NCBI GenBank assembly: GCA_024752435.1
Contig: CP103023.1
Location: forward strand, 1,178,001 to 1,242,000
From: Allantophomopsis cytisporea
Lineage: Eukaryota; Ascomycota; Leotiomycetes; Phacidiales; Phacidiaceae
Length of the DNA stretch: 64,000 bases
Reading direction: 5' to 3'
The translations under genes were made by a program, and so were the position numbers. This document shows, in pieces, positions 1-12,929 of the stretch (its first letter is position 1; the number at the start of each line of letters is the position of its first letter). Under the pieces are notes generated by a model. That model saw only the letters and a program-made list of their open reading frames with translations. It was not told where the DNA came from and made no database searches.

Positions 1-391
1 AGCATACTCTGAGTACATTAGACTCAATATTACAAGGGAGGATGAAAGGTGAGAGAATAGAAGAGAAGAAAAAGTTGAAAGAAAAAAGCAGAGAGCAAAA
101 ATTAAAATTAAAATAGGACGAGAAGGCAATTCTTCTAGGTATGATAAAGTATTATATTGACATGCATTGTCAATTGCAGAAGAATTACTTTGTTAGTCTA
201 ATCCGTCGAAATATGTCTTGGGTTGACTTGAGACCGCGGTCCAGCAATTTTCCTCTTTCCTCGTTCTCCATGCACCACGAAACGCTCTGCTGCTGCGTTA
301 ATTAAAGTGTTCGGCACTAACTCCAATCTTTTAGTAGTCGAGAGGGACTCGGCCCCTGGACTAGCGTGGAACCCGATACTGAACCTCGAAT
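1..391. other. Left-edge non-coding region upstream of the MIT-domain gene
   Basis: AT-rich, purine-rich DNA (about 40-120) followed by a pyrimidine-mixed stretch leading into the start codon at 392. Probably promoter and 5' untranslated region. No convincing gene is seen. Confidence 0.5.
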
Positions 392-3300
392 ATGCCGCCA
401 TCTATGCGTGCGACAGAACACCAACTCTCAACATCCCACCAGCAACATCAGACGAACAACTCTATTCTTCCTGACTCTCAAGAGTCGATAGTGCAGCGTG
501 ATACACTTGGCTTCGAATCTCCCATAGTCGCCAATTTCTCGTCAGCTTTCATCGATGCCTCGTCGGCTTCAGCCAATTTCTCGAGTACGGTGAGCGACCC
601 CGACTCGCGACATCCACCCGTTTCCCTCCATCGCAGGTCGACAAGCATCAATGACATAAGGAACGGCGTTGGAAATCTCAATCGTTGGTCGCAGTCAACA
701 AGTTCGAGTCGCCCTTCATCAGCGCATCATCAGCGGTCGAACAGCTTCTCACGGCATATGAGCTTTAGTGGATCTGGCCCAAACACTGTTGGAAATCTCG
801 CAACCGCCCAATCCCCAACGAGGTCTCAGAATATTCCAGCATATACATCTGAAAGCCCGCAAAGAAGCACATCTGCAAGCAATCGCAAGCGATCTTCGGG
901 GGCTCTTCCTGGCCTACTTCCACCAATAATCACAATCCCTTCGGCTCAGGAGTCGGTGAACCAAAGTTCTTCTCAGGATTCAACGTTCATTCAAACACCA
1001 TCCACAAGTGCTGTGATCTCAGCTGTAGCGCATCAAGCGAATCCAGATTACTTTGGTAAGGCCTGGGATAGTCATCATAAAGGGGGACTTTCGCCTGGAG
1101 TTTCAGATATCAGCACTCGTCGCCCGTCTGCGACATCAGCCCACACAGGACCTCCTGCTAATAGTCCGGAGGTACGGTCAAGAAGTAGAAACGAGTCGAA
1201 GGATAGGGGCCATTCGAGAAACCGATCACAGAGCGGCAGAAGTAGTGGAGGTACGGATTCTTCGCCAAAGAGCAAAGATAAAGGCCCGAAGTTATCACAG
1301 AAAGCCATGCTTTCCAAGGCTCTTCAGAAGGCGAACACTGCGGTGCTTCTTGACAATGCCCAAAATTTTGAAGGAGCTGTACAGGCTTATTCCGAGGCAT
1401 GTGCATTGTTGCAACAGGTTATGGTGCGAAGCTCAGGGAATGATGATAAACGAAAGCTAGAAGCCATTGTAAGCATGCTTTGGACGAGAGTATGGAACTT
1501 GGCTGACAATTCTACAGAGAAACACATACACCAGTCGTATCAGTGAACTAAATAAAATCACCCCACAAACACAACAGGATGACGAAAAAGCATTACCAGC
1601 AAGACCTAAAAGCAAAGAATTAAGAGACGAAGAATTGCATGCCACGCTAAGTGAGGAGGAAGGAGATGAAGCAGTCATATCGACAGCCACGGTGACAAGA
1701 ATCGTAAATGATCATTCTTATCATGCGGATCCACAGCATAGTTCAAATACACAACCACAGCGAAGACAGTCTAAGCTGCAATCAAACCTCGATCCTGTGC
1801 AATACTCAAGGCGTCATACGGATCTACAAAATGCACCTAATCGCTCCTTTTCTAAATCTCCGATGCGTGGAGATGGAAATGCTGAAAGAAGATCGAGTCT
1901 TGCTCCGCCAATGGAAAATGACTACATGCCTCCACCACTCTCGCCTCGCCGCCCATCATCACCCACTGAGTACGAACCTGGAGTACAGCAATCTGGAGGA
2001 TACATTAACGCCGCTGCATCTGCGCCGGCAGACAAGGGTCACCTTCGAAATCCTAGCAGCGAGTCTATGTCCTGGCTTGATACCATAGACGAGTCTGGAG
2101 CATCTACCACTTCTTCTGTACATTCGAGAACATCAAGCTTCGGAGTGCGAAGGAAGCATATACGAGCTCCAAGTGGTGCTACTGAAGCCGAATTCGATGC
2201 TGCTCTTGATGCCGCTGTTGAGGCCGCTTATGATGACGGATTCGAACCTTTCGGCGAGAGCCAACCGGCTCAACCAGCGACTTACGATGATGATATGATG
2301 TCGAGTGTTCGACGCAAGGTGGAACTAGCAAAAGAACGAGTGCGACAAACAGAACGAGAGTCCGCAATTCAATATGCCCACGAGCGAGAAAAGGCCCGAC
2401 GACTACAAGAATCTCGTCAGCAGGAACACGAAGACGATATCTATGAGGACAATGAATCGGACGAGGAGGAGCGTATGCTTGACGAGATGACTAGGGGATA
2501 TCACATGGACGATTTCGAATTCGGCTTGCAATCAAAATCTGCTCTGCCTCGAGAATCTGATTCTAGTGGCTTTTCCGGTCGCACATGGAATTCATCGATC
2601 GGCTCGAATCCAACCACTGCTGGGACTGCCCTATCACCAGTGACGGAGGCATCTTCTATGCCTCAATTGCCGTCACTTGCATCACGGGGAACTCCACCAC
2701 TTATGCATCCACCCCCAATACACGCATTACCGCCCCCACCTGCACCAATTGGAGCAGGTATCAGTCCAGCTCAACCATATCCGCCTCCTTCTGCTCCTCT
2801 GCCAATTCCGATGAGCTCATCTCTGCCTATACAAAGTTCAATGCCAGGTAGCCCTGCAAAGAGCGTTAGGAGCCGAAGGTTGTCCGGACAAAATGCGGTG
2901 CAATTGAAGATTGAAACAGTTGGTGTCCAGCCATCAGATGAAAATGGGCCGCCAAGCAAAGCTCCTCCAAAGATTCCCCAGCTCAGTGCATCTGCTATTC
3001 CAAAAACTGCAGGTTTGATGTCACAACAGCGCGGTGCTGTCAGTGGTAACAAGGCGCCTCCCATCATGTTCACTCGTCAGACTTCGTCTCCTTTCCCAGG
3101 TCCAACGCAACAAGATGATGTGATTCCTCCCTCGCTTGCTCTTACACAAACTATGAGTGACGAGAGTGAGAGTGGACCGCCTCGTTCTGGATCACCTAAT
3201 AGGAGCCAATCCAGAGGCGGTCTTCGAAAGAACTTCTCATCTACAAGTCTAAAGACCATGAAAGGTCGGAATTTATCCATTACAGGCTTAGAAGATCTTG

Positions 3301-4404
3301 CTGATGGATCTCCTAATACACCAGGGGGCAATGCGTTCCCAATGCCCTCAAGGGAGTCAAAAATCCCAGCTATGCCAGCATTACCAACACCGATCGCAAC
3401 GGCCTTCAAGGATAAAATGAATGGAATACCATCTGGTGGCTTTTTCTTGTTTGATAGTGATATACATTCCCCCGAGAGTCCTGGATCTCCAAACCCACTC
3501 AACAACAACTCTCCAATACCTTTGGAGCCGTGTCCTGCGGAACATCTTCTACGTCCATTCTGGTTAATGCGTGCAGTCTACCAAACCATTGCTCATCCTC
3601 GTGGAGGTTATCTATCCACAAAGCTCTTTGTACCAAGGGATGTTTGGCGTGTGAAAGGAGTCAAACTAAAAGGCCTGGAAGATAAGATCTCGAATTGCGA
3701 CTTCTTGACTGCTGCTCTCCTGAAACTTGGGAAGGTGGACACAAACGATGCAGATGCTGTGCTTGAAGAAATGCAGGCTCTCGAAACTGTATTGGAGCAG
3801 GTACAGGCAGCATTGACAAAGAAGCTAGGAAATGAAGTGGGACCGCATGGCACTGCCGGATTCTTCAAAGATACTACGACTGAAGTCGGTTCGGATGGCG
3901 CCCCCAAATCTGCCGTGGCACCCAAAACGTCCTCCTTTTCTTGGAAGCGTCTTCGATCGAAGAATTCTGCTATGGGACTAACCAATAACTACGCTACCAA
4001 GATTTCAATGGATGGCGTAAAGGATAGTCATACGATGAGCACGTTACCAATGACATCGATGGGTACCATCCGATTCGCCAAGAGAGATATCAATTCGATT
4101 CAATTCACAGGACCGAATGCAAACTATATGGGATCATTGGCTAGACTTTTTGATGCCGCACAGGTCATTGGTATGTTTGCTTCACATCATTTCTTTACCC
4201 CCGCTAACATATTAAGATCAAATTGCTCGCCAAGTCGAAGATCCTGGATTGAGACACGCCGACAAAACTCAAGTCGGATTGGAACTCAGCACACGACACG
4301 CAGCCGAATTTTTCGGCTTTTATATTTGTAAATTCGTTCTGACAGATATCAGTATGTTGTTGGATAAATTCATTAAGAGAGGGACCGAATGGGTCATGGT
4401 TTGA
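392..4404 (+). CDS. MIT-domain (microtubule interacting and trafficking) protein, about 1305 aa
   Basis: Three exons: 392-1468, 1518-4170 and 4217-4404; introns of 49 and 46 nt restore one frame of 1305 codons plus stop. The N-terminal 300 residues are Ser/Thr/Pro-rich and look disordered. A MIT-type three-helix bundle spans roughly residues 300-372 (LSQKAMLSKALQKA, FEGAVQAY, then RNTYTSRISEL directly after intron 1); this splice completes the third helix, which is strong support for the intron. A long low-complexity middle part includes a charged helix (about residues 625-690) and proline-rich runs. A conserved-looking folded C-terminal part begins near residue 1027 (CPAEHLLRPFWLMRA) and runs to the end. 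MIT domains bind ESCRT-III tails, so a role in endosomal or membrane trafficking is inferred; the protein is of the large fungal MIT family without a yeast namesake that I recognise. The start at 392 is the first ATG of the open frame. Confidence 0.85.
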
Positions 4405-4874
4405 GTTTCGTTTCGTTTCGTTGCTATATATTTTCATGAGAGAGAAAGGATGATCATAAGTCACAGTTACCATACCGCTGTCTTCTTATTTCGCTAGCGA
4501 GGCGCTGGCGTTTTCTTCCTTTTAAACCTTATTGCTTACATTTCCCCCCTTGCGTTTTTTCCCTTCCAAATTTCTTCGATGACGGACGATATGATATCAC
4601 ATGATGGAGTTGGAATCGGTCAGCCCAACAAAGTCGGCTTTCCGCGGTTGTGGGTGGTTTGGAGCATTGCTTGCTAGGAGATATATCATTGAATTATATA
4701 GCGTAGTGAACATAAATTTATTCTTATATAACTGAAGAGCTACATAACTTCGGATGCTCCGTTCGAGGAAAGAGGGGAAAGTAGACAAACCATAATAAGC
4801 ATTAGTACGTAATAATATAAGCCATCACACATTAAACATAATCATTATCCTACGACTAACTAAACATATCTCAA
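4405..4874. other. Convergent 3' intergenic region
   Basis: Lies between the stops of two convergent genes. AT-rich, probably holding both 3' untranslated regions. Nothing else seen. Confidence 0.5.
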
Positions 4875-6495
4875 CTACCTCCCTACATATTTTTTCTCCA
4901 ACCACCTCAATGGCAAATACGTGACAATAGTCAACACGAACCCAATCTCATTTCCAATGTCACCACCGCCATCACCAATCAATTTTCCAAGCGGGCCAGT
5001 ATACCATGTCTCAACCATCCCAAGAATAGCGCCGATCCAACCCATAATGAAAGCGAGAAGGCCAGCATAGCCAATCGGAAGCTTCTCTGGTGAATTCCAA
5101 GCATCGAGATCGTAGCCTTGGTAGCCATGAAGACCGCCGCGGAAGAGGTAGTGCTCGCTAAAAACGATGACAAAGAACGACGTATTGAAGTATCCAAGGA
5201 TGGAGAGGAAGTTCTGAAGAACGGCGAGGAGCTTATTGCGACCGGCGATGCCGAGGAGGAGAATAGCGATGAAGACGAGGACAGTCCAGATGAAGCGGGG
5301 GACAGCGGACAGCGGGCGCGCGAATTGCTGAATGGAGAGGGCAGCGGCATAAATGGCGATACAGTTCATGCCGATTCCGGAAAGGACAAGGATGACGAGG
5401 ATAAATTTCGCAAAGCCAAGGGGAAACAGGATGTATTGGAGAAGCCCACCCACATCCTGGCTTTCGTAGACGTCGGCCCATTGCTCGTTTATACCCATAG
5501 TCGAGGCAACGCAGGCGCCGGCTAGCATGCCGATGCAGGTAGGGATGGTGATGCCGAAGGAGGTGAGTAGGAAGACTTTAGTCTTGGAGGTGTTGACAGG
5601 ATAGTGCACATAGAAGTCGGAGACAATGGAGGACCAGGACGCTGAGGACCCATAGACAACTGCTATCAAACTAAGGACCTCTCCGGCCAATGAAGCGCCT
5701 TTGAGTTCACTCGGAGTATGAGGGTCTGCCTTTGGAGCTGTCTCGCCATAAATGACCATAAAGATGACGAAGAACACTGCCCATGCGTATTTTTCGTATG
5801 CGAAAACTGCTTTCAATCCAACAAAGGAGAAGCATACACCAACAAGGGCAATAATAACAACACCAAGGATACTGCCAATCTTTCCATCAGAGACAGCATT
5901 GAGGGCAAGACCACCAGTGATACAGCCCACAGTACTCCAGCCCAATTGCTCAATGACGTTAAGTAGAGCGACTATCTTCGATGGCCACCAACCGAATGAA
6001 TATCTTGATATGGAGACTTGTCGAAGACCGGTGGCCGGACCCATTGTCGCACACCATCCCTACGACGAGTTGATGTCAATTCAGTGCTACTACCTGACAT
6101 ATGAATTTCAGGAATCTTACCGTGATGAAAGCACCAAGAAGTGTTCCAAAGAACATACAGAGAATTGTCTGCTTCAAATCCAAGCCGAATTCCCAACCCA
6201 AGAAACCAGTGGTAAAGCAACTCAAGTTCATTGTACCACTAGCCCACATCAATGCCATAACAGCTTGATTCGACCATTTATTGTAGGCTGGGTCCTTCTC
6301 TTCGGGCAGAATTCTTGCAGGACCTTGAGACTCGATGCCGAATTTCTTGTCCAGAGCGGCCTCAAAGGATCGCAGCTTTCCAAAGAACCCATCGTTTGAA
6401 GGTACGGTAACAGATGGAGACGCATTATCGGAGTCAGAGTCAAGATAGGTCGTATGTTGCACCTCCTTCTCAGGATCATACACGGTTTGCTCCAT
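4875..6495 (-). CDS. Purine/cytosine permease (Fcy2-like, NCS1 family), 519 aa
   Basis: Two exons on the minus strand, 6495-6121 and 6059-4875, separated by a 61-nt intron with GTAAGA donor; the join is phase 0 and gives 519 aa, close to the usual length of yeast Fcy2 (about 530). The ATG at 6495 (MEQTVYDPE) is the first ATG of the frame. After an acidic cytosolic N-terminus come about twelve hydrophobic helices. Family hallmarks are the helix containing SNQAVMALMWASGTMNLS and the segment CATMGPATGLRQVSISRYSFG right after the splice. It should carry purine bases and cytosine into the cell with protons across the plasma membrane. The C-terminus ends in a short basic tail (LEKKYVGR). Exact substrate range within the family cannot be read from the sequence. 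Confidence 0.93.
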
Positions 6496-8184
6496 CTTGT
6501 CTACCAGAGTTGCTGCTACAAAGTCAATTGGCACAGAGGGCAGAGAAATGCGCGTAGGAAATGCGACAAGGAGTTGAGCGCGTCACAATGAAAATCAAGA
6601 AGAATGAGGGGACAAGGAGACTCAGGCGATGTTAAAGCACTCGCACAATCAAAAGTCAGAGATAAGGAAATTCATATTAAAACCCTACCACATTTCGTAC
6701 CACACGAGCCATGGTAGTACCCGTCAAGCATTGCTAACCTCGTCTTGTGGTCTTGTGGCAATGGATTATCTCTCCAATGGTGGTACATGATAGACAAGCT
6801 TTGGCCTCGAGTCCGTTGTAAAAATGCATGAACTTTGGCCGTTTGTGTGCCAAGATCCGCCTCTAGAAGTTTTAGTGAGCCTCATAGTGCGGATAAGTCC
6901 GAGGTCTACGCCATGGGAATAACGACTGTTGATGCTTAGTAGAGGAATAGACGAGTAACCAGGACGATGTTCCAGCAGACGCCGAGTACGTACTATGTAT
7001 GTATTCGAGTTCGGAGTCCCTTATCAGTAATTACGACGGAAAAGATGGAGAGCATTTTAGTGGTTGATAGCGTGTCGTATCCCCCCCATCTTTCAGTGAC
7101 AGGGCTCGGAATCTACTGTGAGGTAATGGCGAGAGACATCTAGGCCCTTTGCCTTTGAAGTGGATAAAGCGGACAAGCGTGCAGCGTGGAATAGAACGGC
7201 CAGCGGTGTAGTGGATTTTGTGATCCATCATGAGATGTATGGAGTTCCATAGATGTCAATTTCCAAGTCCATGATCCTGTATCCTCACACGTAGAAGCTG
7301 TTCATCGTCAGCGTCAACTTCTGGGCGGAAAACAACGGTAGGTGATTTTTGTGTGTGTTTGTGTTTGTGTGGCATAAGAGCAATTTGATGTGGTTGTTTA
7401 TGGCCCTACTCTAACTATCAGCCACAAAACCCCACGAGGATATGCATGTCTGTTCGAGATGGGCTTTGTCGGAGTGGCCCGCTGAAAATCACTCGGAGAA
7501 GGTTATCTCACCTCACACAACAGTGTGTAGAGTGTGTAAAGTCTGTAAAGTATGTAAAGTCAAACATGTGTAGTTGTGATGTAGACTCAAATCAAATCAA
7601 ATCAAATCAAATCAGAGCCCAAATGTTCAGGTATGAAACTAGTAATAGGAGGTTTGGTAGAGCCAATCGACATCACGATTGTTGTATTTTGTCTGCTACT
7701 TCGGTTGTAACTATAGGTGAAAGATGATGCGCTACCACCGAAGCACGTCGTGGAGCTGCCAGAGCAACAGCCTCTGAATACAGACTTGGTTCGTTAGCAA
7801 TAACGAAAATGGATAGTCCAAGTACGTCGTCGGCACTGGTGATCAAAAATGAACGGTAGTATTATGAATCGAATAGACCACGTAAAGACAGTAGACACCG
7901 CATATCTATCACAATCACAATCACATTCACTCAAGACAAACTGAACAGTCTCAAAACCTGCATTGATCTAACTATCACAATACCCTTATGCCATGCAACC
8001 CTCCCTCCCATCCCTTCAATGAGGTGCATCCATGCAGAAATATAATCCCATCCCAACCATACATCCTCAGATGTCAATAATGCCAACCATGGAGGTCAAT
8101 AGACCACAGCCTCCTCCCAAACGCCCAACTATGCAACAAGAGCTAGAAAACAGTACATATAAGAAGATGAAGACAAGCAATATA
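6496..8184. other. 1.7-kb intergenic region upstream of the permease gene
   Basis: Permease promoter side plus the 3' region of MPE1. Short open frames here lack coding character. It contains two short tandem repeats (7535-7561 and 7587-7614), listed separately. No RNA gene seen. Confidence 0.45.
7535..7614. repeat. Two adjacent short tandem repeats (TGTAAAGTM x3; TCAAA x5.6)
   Basis: Three near-perfect copies of a 9-mer TGTAAAGTC/A lie at 7535-7561, and 5.6 perfect copies of TCAAA at 7587-7614. Simple-sequence DNA in the spacer. Confidence 0.85.
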
Positions 8185-10084
8185 CTAAAGTTCGCGGTAA
8201 TCGCTGGGTCTCGCCTTACGCTGACGGCCCTGATGGCGGTGAGGGTTGACTGGTTTTCGAAAGTAGGCATTGTCGTCCTCAACAGTAGTAGTTGGGGCAA
8301 CGAATCCATTTTGCTGCTGGGGTGGGAAAGCGCCTGCATTAAAGCCACCAGTCATTCCCATGCCAGCGCCGTTATAATAACCTCCTCCGCCGTAACCCAT
8401 GTTGGTCATTCCACCACCGTTGAAATTACCATTCATAGGGAAGTTGGGCATGGGCATCATGGGGTTGAACATTGGCATATTCATGGCACCGAAGTTGGGC
8501 ATCATGGCCATGTTGAAGCCGTTGTTGCCGTACTGCTGCTGCGACATGTCAAAGGGCATGTTAGGGAAGCCAGCCATCCCATTCATACCATTCATCATAG
8601 GCATTTGTGGCTTCTGGGCTTGGCGCTGCATGGCCTTTGGACCCTTAGGGATCTTGGGGTTCTCAAGGAGCTCATCTGCGGGCCTCTTCTTACTTGCGCT
8701 ATCACCATTCACGGATGCTTTTGCAACAGTGGGACTTTCTGTGGTACGAATTGGTGACTTGGGCGATTGTGCTGCTGGTGTTGGCGATTTGGACTTAGAC
8801 TTCTCCTTCTGTGTTGGTGTCTCCTTTGCGGGCTCCGGTGCACTCTCTGCTTTGACACTTGGGCTTTTTGATCTCTCCTTTTCTTTCTTGGCTTGCGTCT
8901 TTTCCGCCAGGTATGCCTTGATATTTTCTGAGGTCTCTGCATCGGGCTTGAGATCATCGATCAAAACACCATCAGTCTGGCATCCAGGGCATGTGAGATC
9001 GCTCTCTATCAGTGCGTTAGTAATGCAATCATTGCAGTACGTCTTCTCACAACAAGGCGTCTTCATTGGATCTATGAATATTCTCTTGTCGATGGAGCAT
9101 TCCAATCCTCTATCCTGTAATTCCTTATCACCCAGGGCAGCAGCCTTTTGCGCTGCAGCAGAGGACTTAGTCTTTGCCTGAAATTGTTCCCATGACGCCT
9201 TATCCGGCTCTGCAATGACAAATTCTCCTTCAGCATTGACCATAATACCTGACGGCGCCTTTGTCTCATCAGTAGTCCCGTCATTAGCCAAGACAGCTGG
9301 CTTCTCTACGGTCTTGAGAAACGACCTAGGAATACCAGTTGTACGTTTGATACGAGTCATCTTATCGAAGGCTGGGTCATCGTTCTTTGGACAAGCCTGA
9401 ATCCAGTGGCCTTTCTCTCCGCAGCGATAGCAGATGTATCCATTCGGTGGTTCGTGATCAGGTACGTTAAGCGCAGGTGCACCTTTCTTGGCACCACCTG
9501 GTCGGAAGACGGGAGTTTGGCTGTGGTTGATTAGTTCCTATAAGAGTTTATGTGTTGAGAATTTACTCACTTGGCCATCTCTTCTTGTTGTGCAGACCAT
9601 TGCTCACTCTGGGCTTGAAACATGGCTTGCATACGTTCCTCCTCAGTCATGGCACTATCCATCTTCGCCTGTCCAGATGCAGCAGGCTTAGCATTTGATT
9701 TTGTCGAAGAGGTTTCTTTTCTTGAAGAGTTTTTCGCATTCACCGGCATTTTGCCAGTCATGTATCGTGCAGCTCGACCAGCTCCAGGCTTAAGGGGGGG
9801 GAGTCTTCGCGCAATGATCGAGGTCGATCGAGGAATAATGGTTGTATCATCATCATATTCTATGAAATATTAGTCCAGACCTTCAACTGAGGTGCACTTT
9901 TCATAAACTTACCTTCATTGCCGTCTTCATTGTAGATTGCAAGGTCGAAATCAGCTCCATCTCCAAGTGAACTTTTGATTATGATATCACGCTTCAACTC
10001 AAATACAGATATGCCAGTGCCATCAAACTCAACCCTAGAAGGCTCCTTCTGGGACTTGAATCTGAAAAATACCGAAGAAGTCAT
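8185..10084 (-). CDS. MPE1: Cleavage and polyadenylation factor subunit Mpe1 (RBBP6 family), 598 aa
   Basis: Three exons: 10084-9913, 9859-9571 and 9520-8185 (introns 53 and 50 nt), giving 598 aa. Domain order is that of the Mpe1/RBBP6 family: an N-terminal ubiquitin-like DWNN domain (residues 1 to about 75, starting MTSSVFFRFKSQ), a CCHC zinc knuckle at residues 184-197 (CYRCGEKGHWIQAC), and a RING/U-box-like zinc domain at about 295-334 (CSIDKRIF ... CCEKTYCNDC ... CPGC). The last 150 residues are Met/Asn/Gly/Phe-rich and low in complexity, with a Lys/Ser-Pro-rich linker before them. In yeast Mpe1 is an essential subunit of the CPF complex in the nucleus, needed for pre-mRNA 3'-end cleavage and polyadenylation; the RING suggests ubiquitin ligase ability. 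No key zinc ligand is missing. It lies downstream of HIS7 on the same strand but 850 bp away, so the genes are independent. Confidence 0.95.
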
Positions 10085-10936
10085 GATGTCTTAGTGAAAG
10101 TCGTATGATATGGCGTGGAGCCGTGACAGGTGCAATAATACTGATCTGTTTTGTGAACGTTGGGAAATCAAATTCTGATTGCAATCGTTCCAAATTCCTG
10201 ATCACACAGCAAGATGCAAATGAAAGTGATGTACAATAGCAGGTGAATGACTGCGATTTGAAAAATCGTGAATGTGAGGTGAATGAGTTTTCCACAACAA
10301 TAGTAACCACCCCAATATAACAGCCCCCAACAATGTTCGTTCAACCCGCTATTCTGTTCTTATTCTCTTCTTTTGCTTTCTTTATTTCTCTCTTATCTTC
10401 CTTCCCTCCACGTGTACTTATCGGTATTGATCTACTGATCAAGGCCACCAGACGTAGCGCTGTGGCTCGGACTTCGTATCTAGAGTAATGTGAATGAGCG
10501 AGAGGATCAAGGGGGTCGTAGCATATGCAAGCGCGAAAACCGCTGCGATAGGTTCAGCGATGTTTGATGTCGACGCTTTGCGTTATCGTAGGTTGTCAGT
10601 TGTAAGTGAGGAGAAGATGAGGTTCAGGAAGAAGGCGTTCTTTGAAGCCTTGTCAGCATTTTGCTGACTAATACTAACCGGTGCACCTACTCACGTGATG
10701 TAAATAGCGGCACTATTTTAGGATTACGAAACATAATTACTTGAGTGCTAAATCACGTATTGGAGAGCCCTCCGAAATAAAGTTCCCTAATTAGAGAACA
10801 AGAATAACTTTGTATTCACGTTTTTCTTGTTTGCACATAGTAATATGATGTTGGTCTTTGATGACTTAGCATGTCTTAGCACGTGAATGCGTGAGAACTG
10901 GATCTCTTTGTCGGCTTTTATGTCTATTGGATCTAT
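10085..10936. other. Intergenic region between HIS7 3' end and MPE1 start
   Basis: MPE1 promoter and HIS7 3' region. It includes a pyrimidine-rich tract around 10355-10412, which on the coding strand of MPE1 is purine-rich. No gene recognised. Confidence 0.45.
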
Positions 10937-12653
10937 CTAAATCGCACTCTCAAATTGGCGAACAATCAATCCCTTTTCACTTAAGTGGTCCTTGACCTGC
11001 TTGACAGTGTATTCTCCTCTGTGGAACATGCCAGCACCAAGCGCAGCATCAGTTCTAGTCTTTGCAAACACCTCCTCAAAGTGACCTGGGTTTCCGGCTC
11101 CACTTGAAGCAATAACCGGAATTTTGACAGCATTCTTGACCTGGTTGATAAGCTCGAGATCAAATCCGCTGTTGGACCCATCCTTGTCGATACAGTTGAG
11201 AAGAATCTCTCCACATCCCATAGCCTCAACAGCTTGTACAAGCTCCACCGCATCGATATCACGAGTCTCGCGGCCGCCTTTGATTGTGCATGCATACCAG
11301 CAGGTGTCTTCATCATTTGGTCCTGGGAAACTAGTCTTGATGGTGTTGTGGTGGGTTGTTTCGCCCTTTGCAACGTAGACTCTTTTTGGGTCAACGCTGA
11401 CAACGACAGCCTGTACACCATATGCTCCAGAGATTTGCTCAATTGCCGTGTTTCCTGAGAGCTTCTTACCAGCCGCATAGTACTCTTCGGCTGCGGTGAC
11501 AGCATCCGATCCAATCGAAACCTTATCAGCACCACTCTGGAAGTACATGGTCGCGATTTCAAGAGCGGAAACCTTTCTTCCATCTGTATCCACGGTGTCT
11601 CTGATACCTCCGCCGATTGTCAATGGTACGAAGACGCTTTTCGATGTTTGCCTCACAATCTCAAGCATAGGCAGATCTTTGACCGGGCAGTCCCTAAAAC
11701 TGGTGATGTTGAGGAAAGTGACCTCGTCTGCTCCCTGCTCGTAGTATTTCCTGGCCATCTCAACTGGTTTGCCAAGATTTCTAACATTGCCACCCTCTCC
11801 TTTATCTCTGACATCATATTGATCACCCTTCGTCACCACTAAGTCACCTTGGTCGTTTGTTCGTACATCCAGGCAGGCGATAACTCTTCTTGTCAAGCCC
11901 TCCGTTGTAGCCTCGGAAGACATAAGTGCACTCTTCAAGCTTTCCTCTCCACTTCCATCCAAAAAGGCCTTGATGACCCTGAGACCTGCCACACCACTCT
12001 TCTCTGGGTGATATTGGGTCCCAAGAATGTTTCCCTTAGCTACAGCACCCACAAACTCTTCATCTCCATATCTTGCTGTCGCAACGGTCCAGCCTTGCTC
12101 CTCGAGTTGGCCCTTGACATATGGTACTTTGTATGAGTGAACATAATAGTATTTCGAAGTCGGTTTCATTCCATAGACCTCCTTGCTCTCAGTATTGGCG
12201 CTGTTCCATCCAATGTGTGGAACGGATTTTGTAGAGTCGTCGAATCGATCAAGACTTCCTTTGATGAGGCCGAGACCTGGAACTGCCGGGTTTTCAGAGG
12301 AACCTTCGAAAAGCGCTTGCAGGCCGACACAAATTCCCATAAATGGCTTTCCTGACTCAACGTGCTTTCGAATCGCTGGTAAAAAACCTGCAGATTCAAA
12401 TTGTGTCATGCAGTGACCGAAGTGACCAACTCCAGGAAGGATCAGTTTCTATGAAGGACAATTGATCAGTTCACATTTGTTGACAGGGTGACAAAACAAA
12501 TCAAGAACATTTATGGCGTGATTGACTTACATCTGCCTTTTCTACATCTTCTGGCGTTTTTACCCATTCAATCGTATATCCAACTTTTTCAATGGCATTC
12601 ACCAGACTTCGGACGTTACCGGCAACATAATCCAAGAGGTATACTTTTGGCAT
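10937..12653 (-). CDS. HIS7: Imidazole glycerol phosphate synthase, bifunctional glutamine amidotransferase/cyclase
   Basis: Two exons, 12653-12531 and 12448-10937, split by an 82-nt intron in phase 0; product 544 aa against about 552 in yeast His7. The start MPKVYLLDYVAGNVRSL is the conserved N-terminus of fungal His7. The N-terminal third is a class I glutamine amidotransferase (HisH part) with the nucleophile Cys at about residue 81 in MGICVGLQ, and the catalytic His-Glu in TQYHPEKSG. The C-terminal part is the HisF (beta/alpha)8 barrel, beginning near RRVIACLDVRTNDQGDLVVTKGDQYDVR, with FLNITSFRDCP, TIGGGIRD and SSGAGNPGHF phosphate-binding loops. It makes imidazole glycerol phosphate and AICAR from PRFAR and glutamine, the fifth step of histidine synthesis, in the cytosol. 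Two TGASTCA sites upstream suggest control by the Gcn4/CPC1 general amino acid response. Confidence 0.97.
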
Positions 12654-12756
12654 GATTAAACTGAAAATATTGTATCTGATCAGTTATTACTTATCGACAT
12701 ATAGAGAAGTAAGACCAGATTTTTGTTGAGCCTAGAATTACTTACATTATGTTTAA

Positions 12757-12763
12757 TGAGTCA
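12757..12763. promoter_or_regulatory. Gcn4/CPC1-type site (TGAGTCA) upstream of HIS7
   Basis: A perfect palindromic TGASTCA element about 104 bp upstream of the HIS7 start codon, in the position expected for general amino acid control of a histidine gene. The motif and location are seen; binding is inferred from the known bZIP specificity of Gcn4/CPC1/CpcA. Confidence 0.6.
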
Positions 12764-12922
12764 CAAGTATCGCAAAATCGGTAGGGTATCTGCACCACCT
12801 AAGTCAAGCTCAGGTACGTTTTGGGTCTGGTGCCGCCTCGCAGCGCGAGGCTGATTTTTCGTCGTTTACCCATCTTTGGTACGTCACTTCAACCTGGCTT
12901 CCTTTGTGCTCATAGCATGCGC

Positions 12923-12929
12923 TGACTCA
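12923..12929. promoter_or_regulatory. Second Gcn4/CPC1-type site (TGACTCA) upstream of HIS7
   Basis: A second perfect TGASTCA copy about 270 bp upstream of the HIS7 start. Two copies in one promoter are more persuasive than one. Confidence 0.5.

Noticed and set aside
8399..9181. A 260-codon plus-strand open frame opposite MPE1
   Set aside because: It is the antisense shadow of the Met/Asn/Gly-rich MPE1 tail and has no supporting features.
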